Source of the DNA: Clostridiales bacterium
GTDB lineage: Bacteria > Bacillota > Clostridia > Saccharofermentanales > Saccharofermentanaceae
Reading direction: 5' to 3'
DNA length: 57,174 nt
NCBI GenBank assembly: GCA_017545245.1
Contig: JAFWPB010000034.1
Span: 1 to 57,174 of the forward strand
Of the stretch, positions 8,030 through 18,034 are shown in pieces. The notes beneath the pieces were generated by a model, which was not told the origin of the DNA, searched no databases, and saw nothing but the letters and a program-made list of their open reading frames with translations. Each line of letters begins with the position of its first letter. Position 1 is the stretch's first letter. The position numbers and the translations under genes are program-made.

Positions 8030-9607
8030 ATGTGTTCAATTATGTTCTATCTGCGACCGGGTCTTTCCCGCGAGCAATTCAAGGAGGGGTTTGACAAGAC
8101 CATCTCAAGAGGTCCGGACCAAAGCCGGATCATCGAGCTGTCCGATGGCACCATGGGCTTTCACCGACTGTCCATCATGGGTCTGACCCCGGAAGGCATG
8201 CAGCCATTCACTCTGGGTAGCAAATATCTCGTCTGCAACGGCGAGATCTACGGTTTCGAAGCATTTCGGCAGGAACTTTCCGACGCCTATTCTTTTGAAT
8301 CGGATTCGGACTGCGAAGTGCTTCTTCCTTTATATGAAAAATACGGCATAGACATGTTCAGCAAACTCGACGCCGAGTTCGCGCTCATCCTCTACGATAC
8401 AGATACAAAAACACTCATCGCCGCAAGAGATCCGATCGGCATCCGTCCGCTCTACTACGGTTTTGACGACGAGGGCTATATCGTCCTTGCAAGCGAAGCG
8501 AAGAACATCGTGCCTTACTGCAAGAAGGTCCTTCCCTTCCCACCCGGACATTACTACAAGGACGGCAAGTTCACCTGCTATTGCGATATCACGAAAGTAG
8601 ATCACGTGATCGACGATGATCTGGATACGATCTTTACGAACATCCATGACAAGCTGGTTGCCGGCGTAGAAAAGCGTCTCGTTTCTGATTCAAAAGTCGG
8701 ATTCCTTCTTTCCGGCGGACTCGATTCTTCCTTGGTCTGCGCGATTGCCCAGCGCATGGAAGATCATCCGATCAAGACCTTCGCCATCGGTATGAGCGAA
8801 GATGCGATCGACTTGAAATATGCTAAAGAAGTTGCAGACTATATCGGCTCCGAGCACACGGAAGTCATCATTACCAAAGAAGATGTCATCACCTCTCTCG
8901 AGGAAGTCATCGAAGTCCTCGGAACATACGATATCACTACGATCCGTGCATCTATGGGCATGTACCTTCTCTGCAAGAAGATCCACGAGATCTCCGATGT
9001 ACGTGTTCTTCTCACCGGTGAGATCTCTGACGAACTGTTCGGTTACAAATACACGGACTTTGCTCCCTCCGCCGAAGCTTTTCAGGAAGAAGCCGTAAAA
9101 CGTATCCACGAGATCCACATGTACGATGTACTCCGTGCCGACCGTTGCATCTCCGCCAACTCGCTCGAGGCGCGCGTTCCTTTCGGCGATCTGGATTTCG
9201 TCAAGTACGTCATGGCGATCGATCCGGCAAAGAAACTCAACACCTACAACAAAGGAAAATATCTCCTTCGTAAAGCATTTGAAGGAGACCTTCTCCCGCA
9301 CGATATTCTGTTCCGTGAGAAAGCTGCTTTTTCCGATGCAGTCGGACACTCCATGGTCGACCACCTCAAGGAGTATGCAGCATCCTGCTACAGTGACGAA
9401 GAATATGAAACCAAACGCAAACAGTACGACTTCGCCACACCTTTTACCAAAGAGTCTCTTCTCTATCGTGAGATCTTCGAAAAGTACTACGAAGGCCGCG
9501 CGGAAATGGTCGTAGATTTCTGGATGCCGAACAAATCGTGGGAGGGCTGTAACGTAGATGACCCGTCCGCCCGTGTATTGAAGAACTATGGTGACAGCGG
9601 AAAGTGA
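8030..9607 (+). CDS. asnB: Asparagine synthetase, glutamine-hydrolysing
   Basis: Converts aspartate, glutamine and ATP to asparagine, glutamate and AMP. At 525 residues it has the family length. The N-terminal class II glutaminase domain needs Cys as residue 2, so the start is the ATG at 8030 (MCSIMFY, after GGAGG), not the upstream in-frame codon. CNGEIYG lies near 69-75. The synthetase domain carries the pyrophosphatase loop SGGLDSS at 228-234. It follows GSIII and amt, so glutamine made upstream is spent here, and it is followed by pyrG, another glutamine amidotransferase, with only 9 bp between. Confidence 0.93.
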   Translation: MCSIMFYLRPGLSREQFKEGFDKTISRGPDQSRIIELSDGTMGFHRLSIMGLTPEGMQPFTLGSKYLVCNGEIYGFEAFRQELSDAYSFESDSDCEVLLPLYEKYGIDMFSKLDAEFALILYDTDTKTLIAARDPIGIRPLYYGFDDEGYIVLASEAKNIVPYCKKVLPFPPGHYYKDGKFTCYCDITKVDHVIDDDLDTIFTNIHDKLVAGVEKRLVSDSKVGFLLSGGLDSSLVCAIAQRMEDHPIKTFAIGMSEDAIDLKYAKEVADYIGSEHTEVIITKEDVITSLEEVIEVLGTYDITTIRASMGMYLLCKKIHEISDVRVLLTGEISDELFGYKYTDFAPSAEAFQEEAVKRIHEIHMYDVLRADRCISANSLEARVPFGDLDFVKYVMAIDPAKKLNTYNKGKYLLRKAFEGDLLPHDILFREKAAFSDAVGHSMVDHLKEYAASCYSDEEYETKRKQYDFATPFTKESLLYREIFEKYYEGRAEMVVDFWMPNKSWEGCNVDDPSARVLKNYGDSGK

Positions 9608-11203
<1,596 letters not shown>

Positions 11204-11231
11204 CACTTCTTTCCAATTTATTTTCTTGCGG

Positions 11232-11276
11232 GTACGGTCAGATGCGCAGCAATGCCATCTGGCCGTACTTTTCTTT
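11232..11276 (+). terminator. Intrinsic terminator of the asnB-pyrG unit
   Basis: GTACGGTCAGATG (11232-11244) pairs with CATCTGGCCGTAC (11256-11268) over 13 bp with one G-U, followed by TTTTCTTT. Confidence 0.85.
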
Positions 11277-11327
11277 AATCGAACATTCCTTTCACCCGAA
11301 TTCCCTTTACAATCACTTTTACAAAAA

Positions 11328-11380
11328 ATCCCTTTCCAAGCCGCCACCGGGCCTCACCTGGGGAAAGCTTAGAAAGGGAT
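11328..11380 (-). terminator. Terminator between convergent pyrG and serA
   Basis: ATCCCTTTC (11328-11336) pairs with GAAAGGGAT (11372-11380), and an AAGC/GCTT pair continues the stem inward. On the minus strand it is followed by a run of T, which fits the end of serA. On the plus strand CTGTTTTTAC follows, so it may act both ways. Confidence 0.75.
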
Positions 11381-11455
11381 CTGTTTTTACGGATTGATTG
11401 AGTGTGTTCTTTCGATTTTTTCTAACACCTGAGTATCAGGATATTGGGCTATCAA

Positions 11456-13060
11456 TCAGAAGAACAACTGTGTCACTCTGAGCACACCATCGATTGCACG
11501 AAGTTCAGAAAGGATATCCTCACTGAGTTCTTCACTGACACCGAGGAAGGACTGAGCCTTGGTAGAACCAGGCTTTACACCCCAGTGCATGCTGTTGATG
11601 TTGATATTGTGGTCGCCGATCTTTGTTGCGATCTTACCGATGATGCCCGGCTTGTCTTCGTTCTGCATTGCAAGTACGATCGGAGCGATCGCAAAGTCTG
11701 CCTGATAACCGAAGAAGCTTACCAGAACCTCAGTGTCTTCACCGACGATCGTTCCGGAAACAGAAAGCTCACGGCCTTCTTCTGTTACAAAGTTCACTAC
11801 GATCATGCTGCTGTAACGCTCGCACTGTGCACTCTTGCTCTCGACCACTTCGATGCCGTGAGCCTCGACGCCCTGACGTACGTTAACGAAGCTGACACGT
11901 CCGTCAGAATGTGCAGAGAGGAAACCCTTCAATACAGAGAGTGTCAGGATGCCTGTCTCCTGCTCAGCGAGAGCACCTCTGAATTCAACCTCGATCTTCT
12001 TGACCGGAGCTTCTTCTGCCTGATAGTAGATCTTACCGAGCTTCTCAGCCAGATCCGCATAAGGACGGATCGCTGCCATATCGCCGCTGAAAGAAGGCAT
12101 GTTGATTGCCGCAACAAGTTCGCCACGCAGTGCTTTTGCCACGAGAGAAGTAACTGCAGAACCAACGTTGTGGTTCGCTTCCTGAGTAGAAGCACCAAGG
12201 TGAGGTGTAACTACGCAGTTCGGCAGGGTGAGGAGCGGGTTCTGGTACTGCTGCTCGCCCGGTGCCTTATCGTAGGAAGGCTCCTTGTCGAATACGTCGA
12301 TAGCTGCAGCGGCAACCTGACCGGACTTCAGTGCATCGTAGAGAGCAGCCTCATTAACAAGACCACCACGAGCAGCGTTAACAATACGTACGCCCTTCTT
12401 GCACTTAGCCAGTTCTTCTGCGCCGACCATACCGACGGTTTCTTTATTCTTCGGTGTGTGGAAAGTGATCAGGTCAGCAACAGCGAGGAGATCCTCAAGC
12501 TTTGCGCAGCGCTTTACGCCAACTGTATCGAACTTTTCCTGTGTAATATACGGGTCATAAGCAACGACCGTCATACCGATACCCTTGAGCTTTCTGGCTA
12601 CGATGGAACCGATACGGCCGAGACCGATGATACCGGCGGTCTTGCCCTCGAGTTCGTTACCGATCATCTGGGCACGGCGGAAATCGTCGTTATGTGCTGC
12701 CTCGTTTGCGTGGCAGAGATTTCTGAAAATGGAGAAAGCATGTGCAACAGCAAGCTCACCTGCTGCCATGATGTTTGCTTCCGGAGTATTTACGGCAATG
12801 ATGCCCTTCTCGGTGCAGGCAGCTACATCGATGTTGTCGATACCGTTACCAGCACGGCCTACGACCTTCAGGTTCTTGGCATTGGCCAGAAGGTCCTTGT
12901 TAACCTGTGTTACGGAACGAACGATGAGTGCATCGTAGTCGCCGATGAAACCCTTGATCTCATCCTGGGAGCAACCCAGACGCTCGTCTACTTCAAACCC
13001 TTCGTCCTTCAGATACTGGATCGCATCTGCTGCAATTTTTTCTGCTACCAAAATCTTCAT
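11456..13060 (-). CDS. serA: D-3-phosphoglycerate dehydrogenase SerA
   Basis: NAD-dependent oxidation of 3-phosphoglycerate, the committed step of serine synthesis. At 534 residues it is the long type I form. The Rossmann core has the nucleotide-binding GLGRIGSIVA, the substrate-binding RAGNGIDNID region, and catalytic Arg, Glu and His of the D-2-hydroxyacid dehydrogenases. An intervening (ASB-like) domain and a C-terminal ACT domain (APIVLAMQNEDKPGIIGK onward) follow; the ACT domain normally binds serine for feedback inhibition. It lies 37 bp after the aminotransferase stop within one operon. One AAAAGCACT word (12129-12137) is embedded, read as KAL. Confidence 0.95.
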   Translation of the reverse strand: MKILVAEKIAADAIQYLKDEGFEVDERLGCSQDEIKGFIGDYDALIVRSVTQVNKDLLANAKNLKVVGRAGNGIDNIDVAACTEKGIIAVNTPEANIMAAGELAVAHAFSIFRNLCHANEAAHNDDFRRAQMIGNELEGKTAGIIGLGRIGSIVARKLKGIGMTVVAYDPYITQEKFDTVGVKRCAKLEDLLAVADLITFHTPKNKETVGMVGAEELAKCKKGVRIVNAARGGLVNEAALYDALKSGQVAAAAIDVFDKEPSYDKAPGEQQYQNPLLTLPNCVVTPHLGASTQEANHNVGSAVTSLVAKALRGELVAAINMPSFSGDMAAIRPYADLAEKLGKIYYQAEEAPVKKIEVEFRGALAEQETGILTLSVLKGFLSAHSDGRVSFVNVRQGVEAHGIEVVESKSAQCERYSSMIVVNFVTEEGRELSVSGTIVGEDTEVLVSFFGYQADFAIAPIVLAMQNEDKPGIIGKIATKIGDHNININSMHWGVKPGSTKAQSFLGVSEELSEDILSELRAIDGVLRVTQLFF

Positions 13061-13079
13061 TTTGTGTTCCTCCCTTTTA

Positions 13080-14177
13080 TTATGCGTTCTGAGCCTTAAG
13101 CTCTGCTACTACTTCGTCGAGATCCTTGAGCATTTCCTTGATCTCATCAATGGTCGTATCCGCCATGTGCGCGATACGGAATGTGGTTTCTTTCAGTGCA
13201 CCGTAACCACCGGACAGGAGATATCCTCTCTCACCCATCTTCTTGTTGATTTCAGCAAACGGGATACCCAGTGTGTTCTTGATGCATGTCACGGTTACGG
13301 ACAGGTTGTCCGGATCAGAGTAAAGCTCTGCGTTCTTTCTTGCCCAGTCACGAACCAGTTCTGCCATCTCGCAATGTCTCTTGTAACGGTTCTCCATACC
13401 TTCTTCGAGGATGCAGTCGAGCTGGTAATCCAGTGCGAACATGTGTGACTCGGAAGGAGTGGACGGATACTGGAACGGCTTTTCGTGAACGAACTTGGCC
13501 AGTTCAACATAGTCGAAATAAAGACCACGGTTCGGGATCGTCTTTGCCTTTTCAAGCGCACGGTCGGAAACCGCAGCGATCGCCATTCCCGGAGGCAGGC
13601 CCAGACACTTCTGTGTAGAAGTGATGCAGACATCGATGCCCCACTCGTCAACCGGAATATAGTCACCGGCCATGGAACTAACTGTATCCACGCAAAGGAT
13701 AACATCCGGATATTTCGCCTTGAGGACCTTGGAGATCTCGCCGACAGGATTATGGATACCTGTAGAAGTCTCGTTGTGTGTGATGGTGATCATGTCGTAC
13801 TCGCCAGAAGCAAGTGCCTCGTCAACCATCTCAGGTGTGGTGATTCTACCCAGTTCGGAACGGAATATATCTGCCGGAACGCCATTGGCGGTCGCCATCT
13901 TGTACCAGCGCTCACCAAAAGCTCCGATGGAGAAGATCGCCGCTTTTTTCGCAGTGAAACATCGAACCGCACCCTCCATAAGACCGCTGCCTGATGAAGT
14001 GGAAAGGATAATCGTGTTCTTTGTTCCCATAACCTTCTGGAGCTTCTCGGAAATACCCTGCTGGAGAGCGGAAGCATCCTTGGTACGGTGGCCGATCATC
14101 GGCGTAGACATCTTTTCCAAAACTTCACGGCGGACTTCCGTCGGACCCGGAATGAAAAGTTTCTTGTGCGTACTCAT
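13080..14177 (-). CDS. Class V aminotransferase, probable phosphoserine/serine-type
   Basis: A PLP enzyme of the alanine-glyoxylate/serine-pyruvate aminotransferase group, 365 residues. It opens with the family signature LFIPGPTEV, has the PLP lysine in ITSTQKCLG and the Asp in CVDTVSSMAGD. Placement directly upstream of serA, with 19 bp between, argues that it supplies the second step of serine synthesis (phosphohydroxypyruvate to phosphoserine), replacing a classical SerC, as in some other bacteria and archaea. That assignment is inference; a glyoxylate or pyruvate specificity is the alternative. The ATG at 14177 follows GGAGGA; the longer frame starts within that site. Confidence 0.82.
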   Translation of the reverse strand: MSTHKKLFIPGPTEVRREVLEKMSTPMIGHRTKDASALQQGISEKLQKVMGTKNTIILSTSSGSGLMEGAVRCFTAKKAAIFSIGAFGERWYKMATANGVPADIFRSELGRITTPEMVDEALASGEYDMITITHNETSTGIHNPVGEISKVLKAKYPDVILCVDTVSSMAGDYIPVDEWGIDVCITSTQKCLGLPPGMAIAAVSDRALEKAKTIPNRGLYFDYVELAKFVHEKPFQYPSTPSESHMFALDYQLDCILEEGMENRYKRHCEMAELVRDWARKNAELYSDPDNLSVTVTCIKNTLGIPFAEINKKMGERGYLLSGGYGALKETTFRIAHMADTTIDEIKEMLKDLDEVVAELKAQNA

Positions 14178-14445
14178 CGTCAATTCCTCCATGTACTCTA
14201 TAATTACATACCGTACTATTGTAGACGTATTTTGCCCATTTTTCTAGTGCAAAAGAACTGTCTTTTACAAATTCGGCAATTTAGCAAAAAAAGCCGTTTT
14301 CTACGCCGCTTTGCCGACAACCTGCTATGAATCGGATCAAAATGATTTTTATTCCTCTTTCTCTCCACGCACATCTTTCGTTCGAAAGACAGCGGCGGCG
14401 AAAGTTCTTTTAACGCGCGAAAAGAACCCGCCCGCAGTGTGAGTA

Positions 14446-14806
14446 TGGGACTAAAATGTATTGGCCCGCCCGGATGATCCCACTCATATGCGACACGAAT
14501 AAGACCAAACCGCTCCGATTTGCCAATATGGTCCCACCAATATAAACCACGACTGGGACCAAACCGCTCCGATTTGCCAATATAGTCCCACCAATATAAA
14601 CCACGACTGGGACCAAACCGCTCCGATTTGCCAATATAGTCCCATTGCGAAGGCGAAAAGATGGTACCATATGGCCTTTATTGCTCAATTTGATCCCACC
14701 GAGCTGGTAAGTCTGTACGACTATTCTTACTATACTGCTCGATCTAGTCCCATCTGATGCGCCAAACGATGGGATCATCTATGCCTTCCGAGCCTGTTTA
14801 GTCCTA
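14446..14806. repeat. Array B: 14 alternately inverted TGGGACYA sites, 54-bp period
   Basis: Site starts, with F for TGGGACYA-like and R for its complement: 14446F, 14475R, 14500F, 14529R, 14554F, 14583R, 14608F, 14637R, 14662 (TGGTACCA, palindromic), 14691R, 14716F (degenerate), 14745R, 14770F, 14799R. The steps alternate 29 and 25 bp without exception. Only the centre (about 14504-14644) is a true sequence repeat of 54 bp. In the outer units the DNA between sites has diverged while site and spacing remain. No spacers of CRISPR type and no coding sense. Confidence 0.85.
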
Positions 14807-14837
14807 ATCCTCCTCGAAAAGCACTTGTACCTTCCCA

Positions 14838-14950
14838 TTCTATAAGATTCACGTTTTTTCGTGCTATAAGACAGACGATTTTTTCAATATTATAGAACAT
14901 CCCGTGATCAATTGTTCTATAGGACTCGAAAATTCCCTCATCTTATAGAA
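14838..14950. repeat. Array D: alternately inverted TTCTATAA sites
   Basis: Sites start at 14838 (TTCTATAA, matching the reverse form TTATAGAA at 6 of 8), 14862 (TGCTATAA), 14890 (TTATAGAA), 14915 (TTCTATAG) and 14943 (TTATAGAA). Steps are 24, 28, 25 and 28 bp, nearly the geometry of array B, 32 bp to its left, but with a different site. The last site touches the U-run of the minus-strand terminator at 14952. Confidence 0.65.
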
Positions 14951-14951
14951 A

Positions 14952-14984
14952 AAGCCGCATCCGGATAATCTCCAGATGCGGCTT
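14952..14984 (-). terminator. Terminator of the LRR/DUF4214 gene
   Basis: AAGCCGCATC (14952-14961) pairs with GATGCGGCTT (14975-14984), with an inner GGA/TCC. On the minus strand the stem is followed by a T-run before CTATAAG. It lies 156 bp past the stop codon at 15141. Confidence 0.75.
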
Positions 14985-15029
14985 ATCTTGTCATTTATAA
15001 ACGTTCCCACGTGCTCCGACGAGCACCCT

Positions 15030-15131
15030 CGACCCGGAGCATCCGCGTGTCCCGAGGCCCCCGCGAATCAGAGCACCCTTGGGGCGAAGCGCGAGACGAG
15101 ACGCGGATCAGATGATCACGCTCGCGGGTCG
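15030..15131. repeat. GC-rich nested palindrome
   Basis: Three inverted pairs nest inside each other: CGACCCG (15030-15036) with CGGGTCG (15125-15131); ATCCGCGT (15041-15048) with ACGCGGAT (15101-15108); GCCCC (15057-15061) with GGGGC (15081-15085). The segment is much richer in G and C than its surroundings. It sits just past the stop of the minus-strand gene and would be transcribed with it. Function unknown. Confidence 0.5.
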
Positions 15132-15140
15132 AAGCACGAC

Positions 15141-17945
15141 TCAGATCGAGCCGCGCTCAATTCCATACTGCTTACAGATGTTAGTGAACTCTTCGGATTC
15201 TGCGAACCCGGACATAACGGATTCTCTGCTGGCGCCCTTGCTGAGTTCGCCCAGCCAGTACTGCATACCGCCAGCTTCCGGCTCACGGCCCATGAAGGTG
15301 CGGTAGAGTCTCGTCAGGAACTCGGTGTCATCCGTCTTCAGGTTCACGAACTCTTCCAAAGTGAAGAAGAGTTTCGCCGCATCTGCGCCGGTCTTCTCAA
15401 GATTGGTGAGAGCCAACGACCAGTACTGCAATCCGCCTTCTTCCGGCTCACGGCCGAGGCAGCAGGTGTAAAGACGTGTCGCAAAAGCGATCGCATTCTT
15501 AGATGCAAACTCTGCCTTGGCAGTCGGCGCTCCGGAACGTACTCCGTAGGTCGCGCAGACATTGCACCATTCCTTCGAGTCGATGAATCCGCCAATAACA
15601 TCCTGTCTGGACATGCGCTTACTCTTCAGCTCACCTACCCAGAAGGACTTACCTGCCGTTTCGGAATCACGGTCGAAGAATGTGCGGTAAAGAGTCTCAA
15701 CAAAATCGTCGTCGCTCAAACCACGGTTCAGGAATTCCGGTGCTTCAATCAGGAAGAAATGCGCACAGTCGCCACCGGTTCTGTTACCACTCTCAATCTC
15801 ATTGACCCAGAAATCTTTTCCAGCTTTCTCGGATGGACGGTCCAGAGCGATCGTATAAAGGCGCTCGACAAACTCCGCGATGGACGGACCACTCTGCGGG
15901 GCCGGTGTTACCGAACCCGTCGGCTTTCCTGGGACAGTAGTCGGTGTGCTGGAACCCGGCTTTGGTGTAGTTGCCTTTGTTGGTGTCGGGTTCGCCTTTC
16001 CTGTCGGCGCAGGCGTGGCCGAGCCCGTTGCTTTTCCAGGCGTAACAGTACCAGCTTTCTTCGTCGGTGTCAGAGTCGCCTTACCGGTCGGCGTTGCTTT
16101 TGCGCCACCAGTCGGAGTCGGTGTCGAAGACTTACCAGGTGTAGGAGACTGCGCTGCTTTTGTCGGTGTGGCAGTACCCGGACGACGTGTCGGGGTAGCC
16201 GTAGCCGGTCTTCTTGGTGTTGGTGTCGCAGGACGCGGAGTCGGCGTTGCCGGCCTTGTAGTAGGAGTCGGCGTTGCCGGCCTTGTAGTAGGAGTCGGTG
16301 TGGCCGGTTTCGGAGTCGGCGTATTTGTTGGTGTTGGCGTCGGTGCCATCGTCGTTGCTTCGACGATATTGCTTCCGTAGCTGCCAAATGTTATCGCATA
16401 CGCCTCCTTATAAGCTACAACATAGAAGTAATACTTCGTTCTGCTTTCCAGACCCGTACAATTATACGAAGTAGTGGTCACATCTCCAATTGCTCTGTAA
16501 TCCTCTTCACCTTCTTTTTTGACGAAAACAGAATATCCATCCACATCCTGGACAGCATCCCAGGACAGTATGGCATTCGTCACGCCTAATCCCTCAACAT
16601 GAAGGTTCTGCGGCTCACCCGGAATATACGGTGCGGTTACAATTTCGATCGAATCATCCGCATCATACTTCAGCAGGGCCTCGCCGTCCGAATAGAAATA
16701 GTGATTATCGATCGTATCGCTAGTCTGCCGGTTTCCTGTTTTCACCAAATCCCTAAGTATCGGTGACTGTTCCAGATAGAGGAATTTCAGTTGATTTAGA
16801 TGGCAATCCAGATAGCTCAGACTCGTATTACCACTCATCTTCAACATTTCGATCTTGTTGTTCTGGCATTGCAGCATCGTAAGCTCCGAAAGACCAAAAA
16901 TATCCAGTTCTGTCAACTGGTTGTTACTGCAGTCCAGTTCTGTAAGTGTCGGAGAAAGCTTTATCTCCGTCAGCTTATTCTCGCCGCATGTAACTCTTAC
17001 CAGCTTCGGATTCAATGTTAGATCCAGAGAAGTAAGTTTATTGTTTTCACAATTCAAAACCACCATATCCCGGAAATATTGAATTCCCTCAAGCGAAGCG
17101 ATATTCTCGTTGGTCACACTCAAAAACATGACCTTGTCGCTTTCGCGGCTGGAAAGTGCGCCATCGTGATCCGTATCCAGATGGTTACTGATATACTTTC
17201 TGAAATTCTCATCCGGGAAGTGCTTCTCATCAATGATGTAGCCTTCCTTCAGAGTATTCGTGCTCGAAAAGGACAGGAACCCTTCGTCCGGATCGAAAAG
17301 CGAGTATGTCTTAATGCCATTCTCGTTGGTCATTACACCATGCTCGAAAGTATACTGCAGCTTAGGATTTTCACGGATATTCAGCATAGTAAAGGAATTG
17401 TTTTCGCATGCCAGCTTGACCAGCTCGGGGCAAGTGTACGTTCCAATACTTCCCAGAAAGTTGTTACGGCAATCGAGTTCTTCGAGCGCTGTGCATTTGT
17501 CGATCAAAAGAGAACTCAGCTCATTGCCATCGATCCTAAGTACTTTCAAATTGGTGTTGGGATTAAGATAGAGCAAACCGGACAGTTTATTGTTACTGCA
17601 GATCAGCGTCTCCAGGTTTGTGAATACCTTGATGCCGTCAAGTGAAGACACCGAATATTCATCACTGGGAATGTCGATCTTTGTGACCGCCAGCACCTCT
17701 TCTTCAGAAAGCATGCCATCGTGATCCTTATCACAATTTGCTTTCAGCCACGCCTGAAAACCGGGATCTTTGAAATTCGCATCATCGATCGCAATTTCGG
17801 CGCCTTCGGCTTCGAACTCTTCTTCCAAGGCTATACCATTCTTGGTATCTGCTCCAAAAGCACTGGCTTCCTTAGCAAATACCACCCCCGTAGAACAAAA
17901 TACAGCCATGGACAGAAAAGCCGTAAGCATTTTCTGCCTGTTCAT
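15141..17945 (-). CDS. Secreted LRR, FN3 and DUF4214 protein
   Basis: A 934-residue exported surface protein. It begins with a signal peptide (MLTAFLSMAVFCSTGVVFA). An EF-hand-like DKDHDGMLSEEE lies near residue 75 and leads into leucine-rich repeats (about 98-420), interrupted by a second EF-hand-like DTDHDGALS. A fibronectin type III domain (about 440-530) follows, then a Pro/Thr linker of TPTP and ATPT repeats (about 533-688). Two DUF4214 regions close the protein (about 688-805 and 815-931), each with FVERLY- and YWLGEL-like motifs. There is no LPXTG or transmembrane anchor. DUF4214 is found in bacterial surface and S-layer-like proteins; its role is unknown. A sigma-A-like promoter with an operator-like dyad lies upstream. 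Confidence 0.85.
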   Translation of the reverse strand: MNRQKMLTAFLSMAVFCSTGVVFAKEASAFGADTKNGIALEEEFEAEGAEIAIDDANFKDPGFQAWLKANCDKDHDGMLSEEEVLAVTKIDIPSDEYSVSSLDGIKVFTNLETLICSNNKLSGLLYLNPNTNLKVLRIDGNELSSLLIDKCTALEELDCRNNFLGSIGTYTCPELVKLACENNSFTMLNIRENPKLQYTFEHGVMTNENGIKTYSLFDPDEGFLSFSSTNTLKEGYIIDEKHFPDENFRKYISNHLDTDHDGALSSRESDKVMFLSVTNENIASLEGIQYFRDMVVLNCENNKLTSLDLTLNPKLVRVTCGENKLTEIKLSPTLTELDCSNNQLTELDIFGLSELTMLQCQNNKIEMLKMSGNTSLSYLDCHLNQLKFLYLEQSPILRDLVKTGNRQTSDTIDNHYFYSDGEALLKYDADDSIEIVTAPYIPGEPQNLHVEGLGVTNAILSWDAVQDVDGYSVFVKKEGEEDYRAIGDVTTTSYNCTGLESRTKYYFYVVAYKEAYAITFGSYGSNIVEATTMAPTPTPTNTPTPKPATPTPTTRPATPTPTTRPATPTPRPATPTPRRPATATPTRRPGTATPTKAAQSPTPGKSSTPTPTGGAKATPTGKATLTPTKKAGTVTPGKATGSATPAPTGKANPTPTKATTPKPGSSTPTTVPGKPTGSVTPAPQSGPSIAEFVERLYTIALDRPSEKAGKDFWVNEIESGNRTGGDCAHFFLIEAPEFLNRGLSDDDFVETLYRTFFDRDSETAGKSFWVGELKSKRMSRQDVIGGFIDSKEWCNVCATYGVRSGAPTAKAEFASKNAIAFATRLYTCCLGREPEEGGLQYWSLALTNLEKTGADAAKLFFTLEEFVNLKTDDTEFLTRLYRTFMGREPEAGGMQYWLGELSKGASRESVMSGFAESEEFTNICKQYGIERGSI

Positions 17946-17981
17946 TTTGTTTTACCGCCTTATAGAAAAAGATCAAATTCG

Positions 17982-18016
17982 ACTGTTATCAAATTTGTCA
18001 CTAGGATTATAACAGT
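17982..18016. promoter_or_regulatory. Operator-like dyad over the -10 region
   Basis: ACTGTTAT at 17982-17989 and ATAACAGT at 18009-18016 form an 8-bp inverted pair with a 27-bp repeat distance. The right half overlaps the TATAAT of the LRR gene promoter. The half-site differs by one base from ACTGTAAT in array A. Confidence 0.4.
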
Positions 18017-18034
18017 AAAACCTCGATTTGTCTT
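18006..18034 (-). promoter_or_regulatory. Promoter of the LRR/DUF4214 gene
   Basis: On the minus strand, AAGACA (plus 18029-18034) and a perfect TATAAT (plus 18006-18011) are separated by 17 bp. The -35 touches the stop codon of the preceding gene. Confidence 0.6.

Larger units (their letters stand above)
14178..15140. other. Gene-free 960-bp stretch
   Basis: No credible gene. From left to right: an AT-rich serC-side promoter region; the palindromic CTTTCGTTCGAAAG near 14382; an 8-bp inverted repeat (GTTCTTTT 14404-14411, AAAAGAAC 14420-14427); array B (14446-14806); an AAAAGCACT word (14817-14825); array D (14838-14950); a minus-strand terminator (14952-14984); and a GC-rich nested palindrome (15030-15131). 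The 122-codon minus-strand frame at 14410-14778 merely translates the 54-bp repeat. Confidence 0.8.

Noticed and set aside
11204..11455. A hidden gene between pyrG and serA
   Set aside because: The gap is filled by two terminators; the short plus-strand frame there has no start signal.
14410..14778. 122-codon minus-strand frame with 18-residue repeats
   Set aside because: It is only the translation of the 54-bp array. The repeat is a multiple of three by chance and there is no start signal.
14446..14806. Array B as a CRISPR
   Set aside because: Repeats alternate orientation, are 8 bp long, and the DNA between them is itself repeated in the core; no cas genes are in the window.
15022..15036. 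15-bp match AGCACCCTCGACCCG shared with 37920-37934
   Set aside because: A match of this length between two places is expected about once by chance in 57 kb, and the flanks do not agree.
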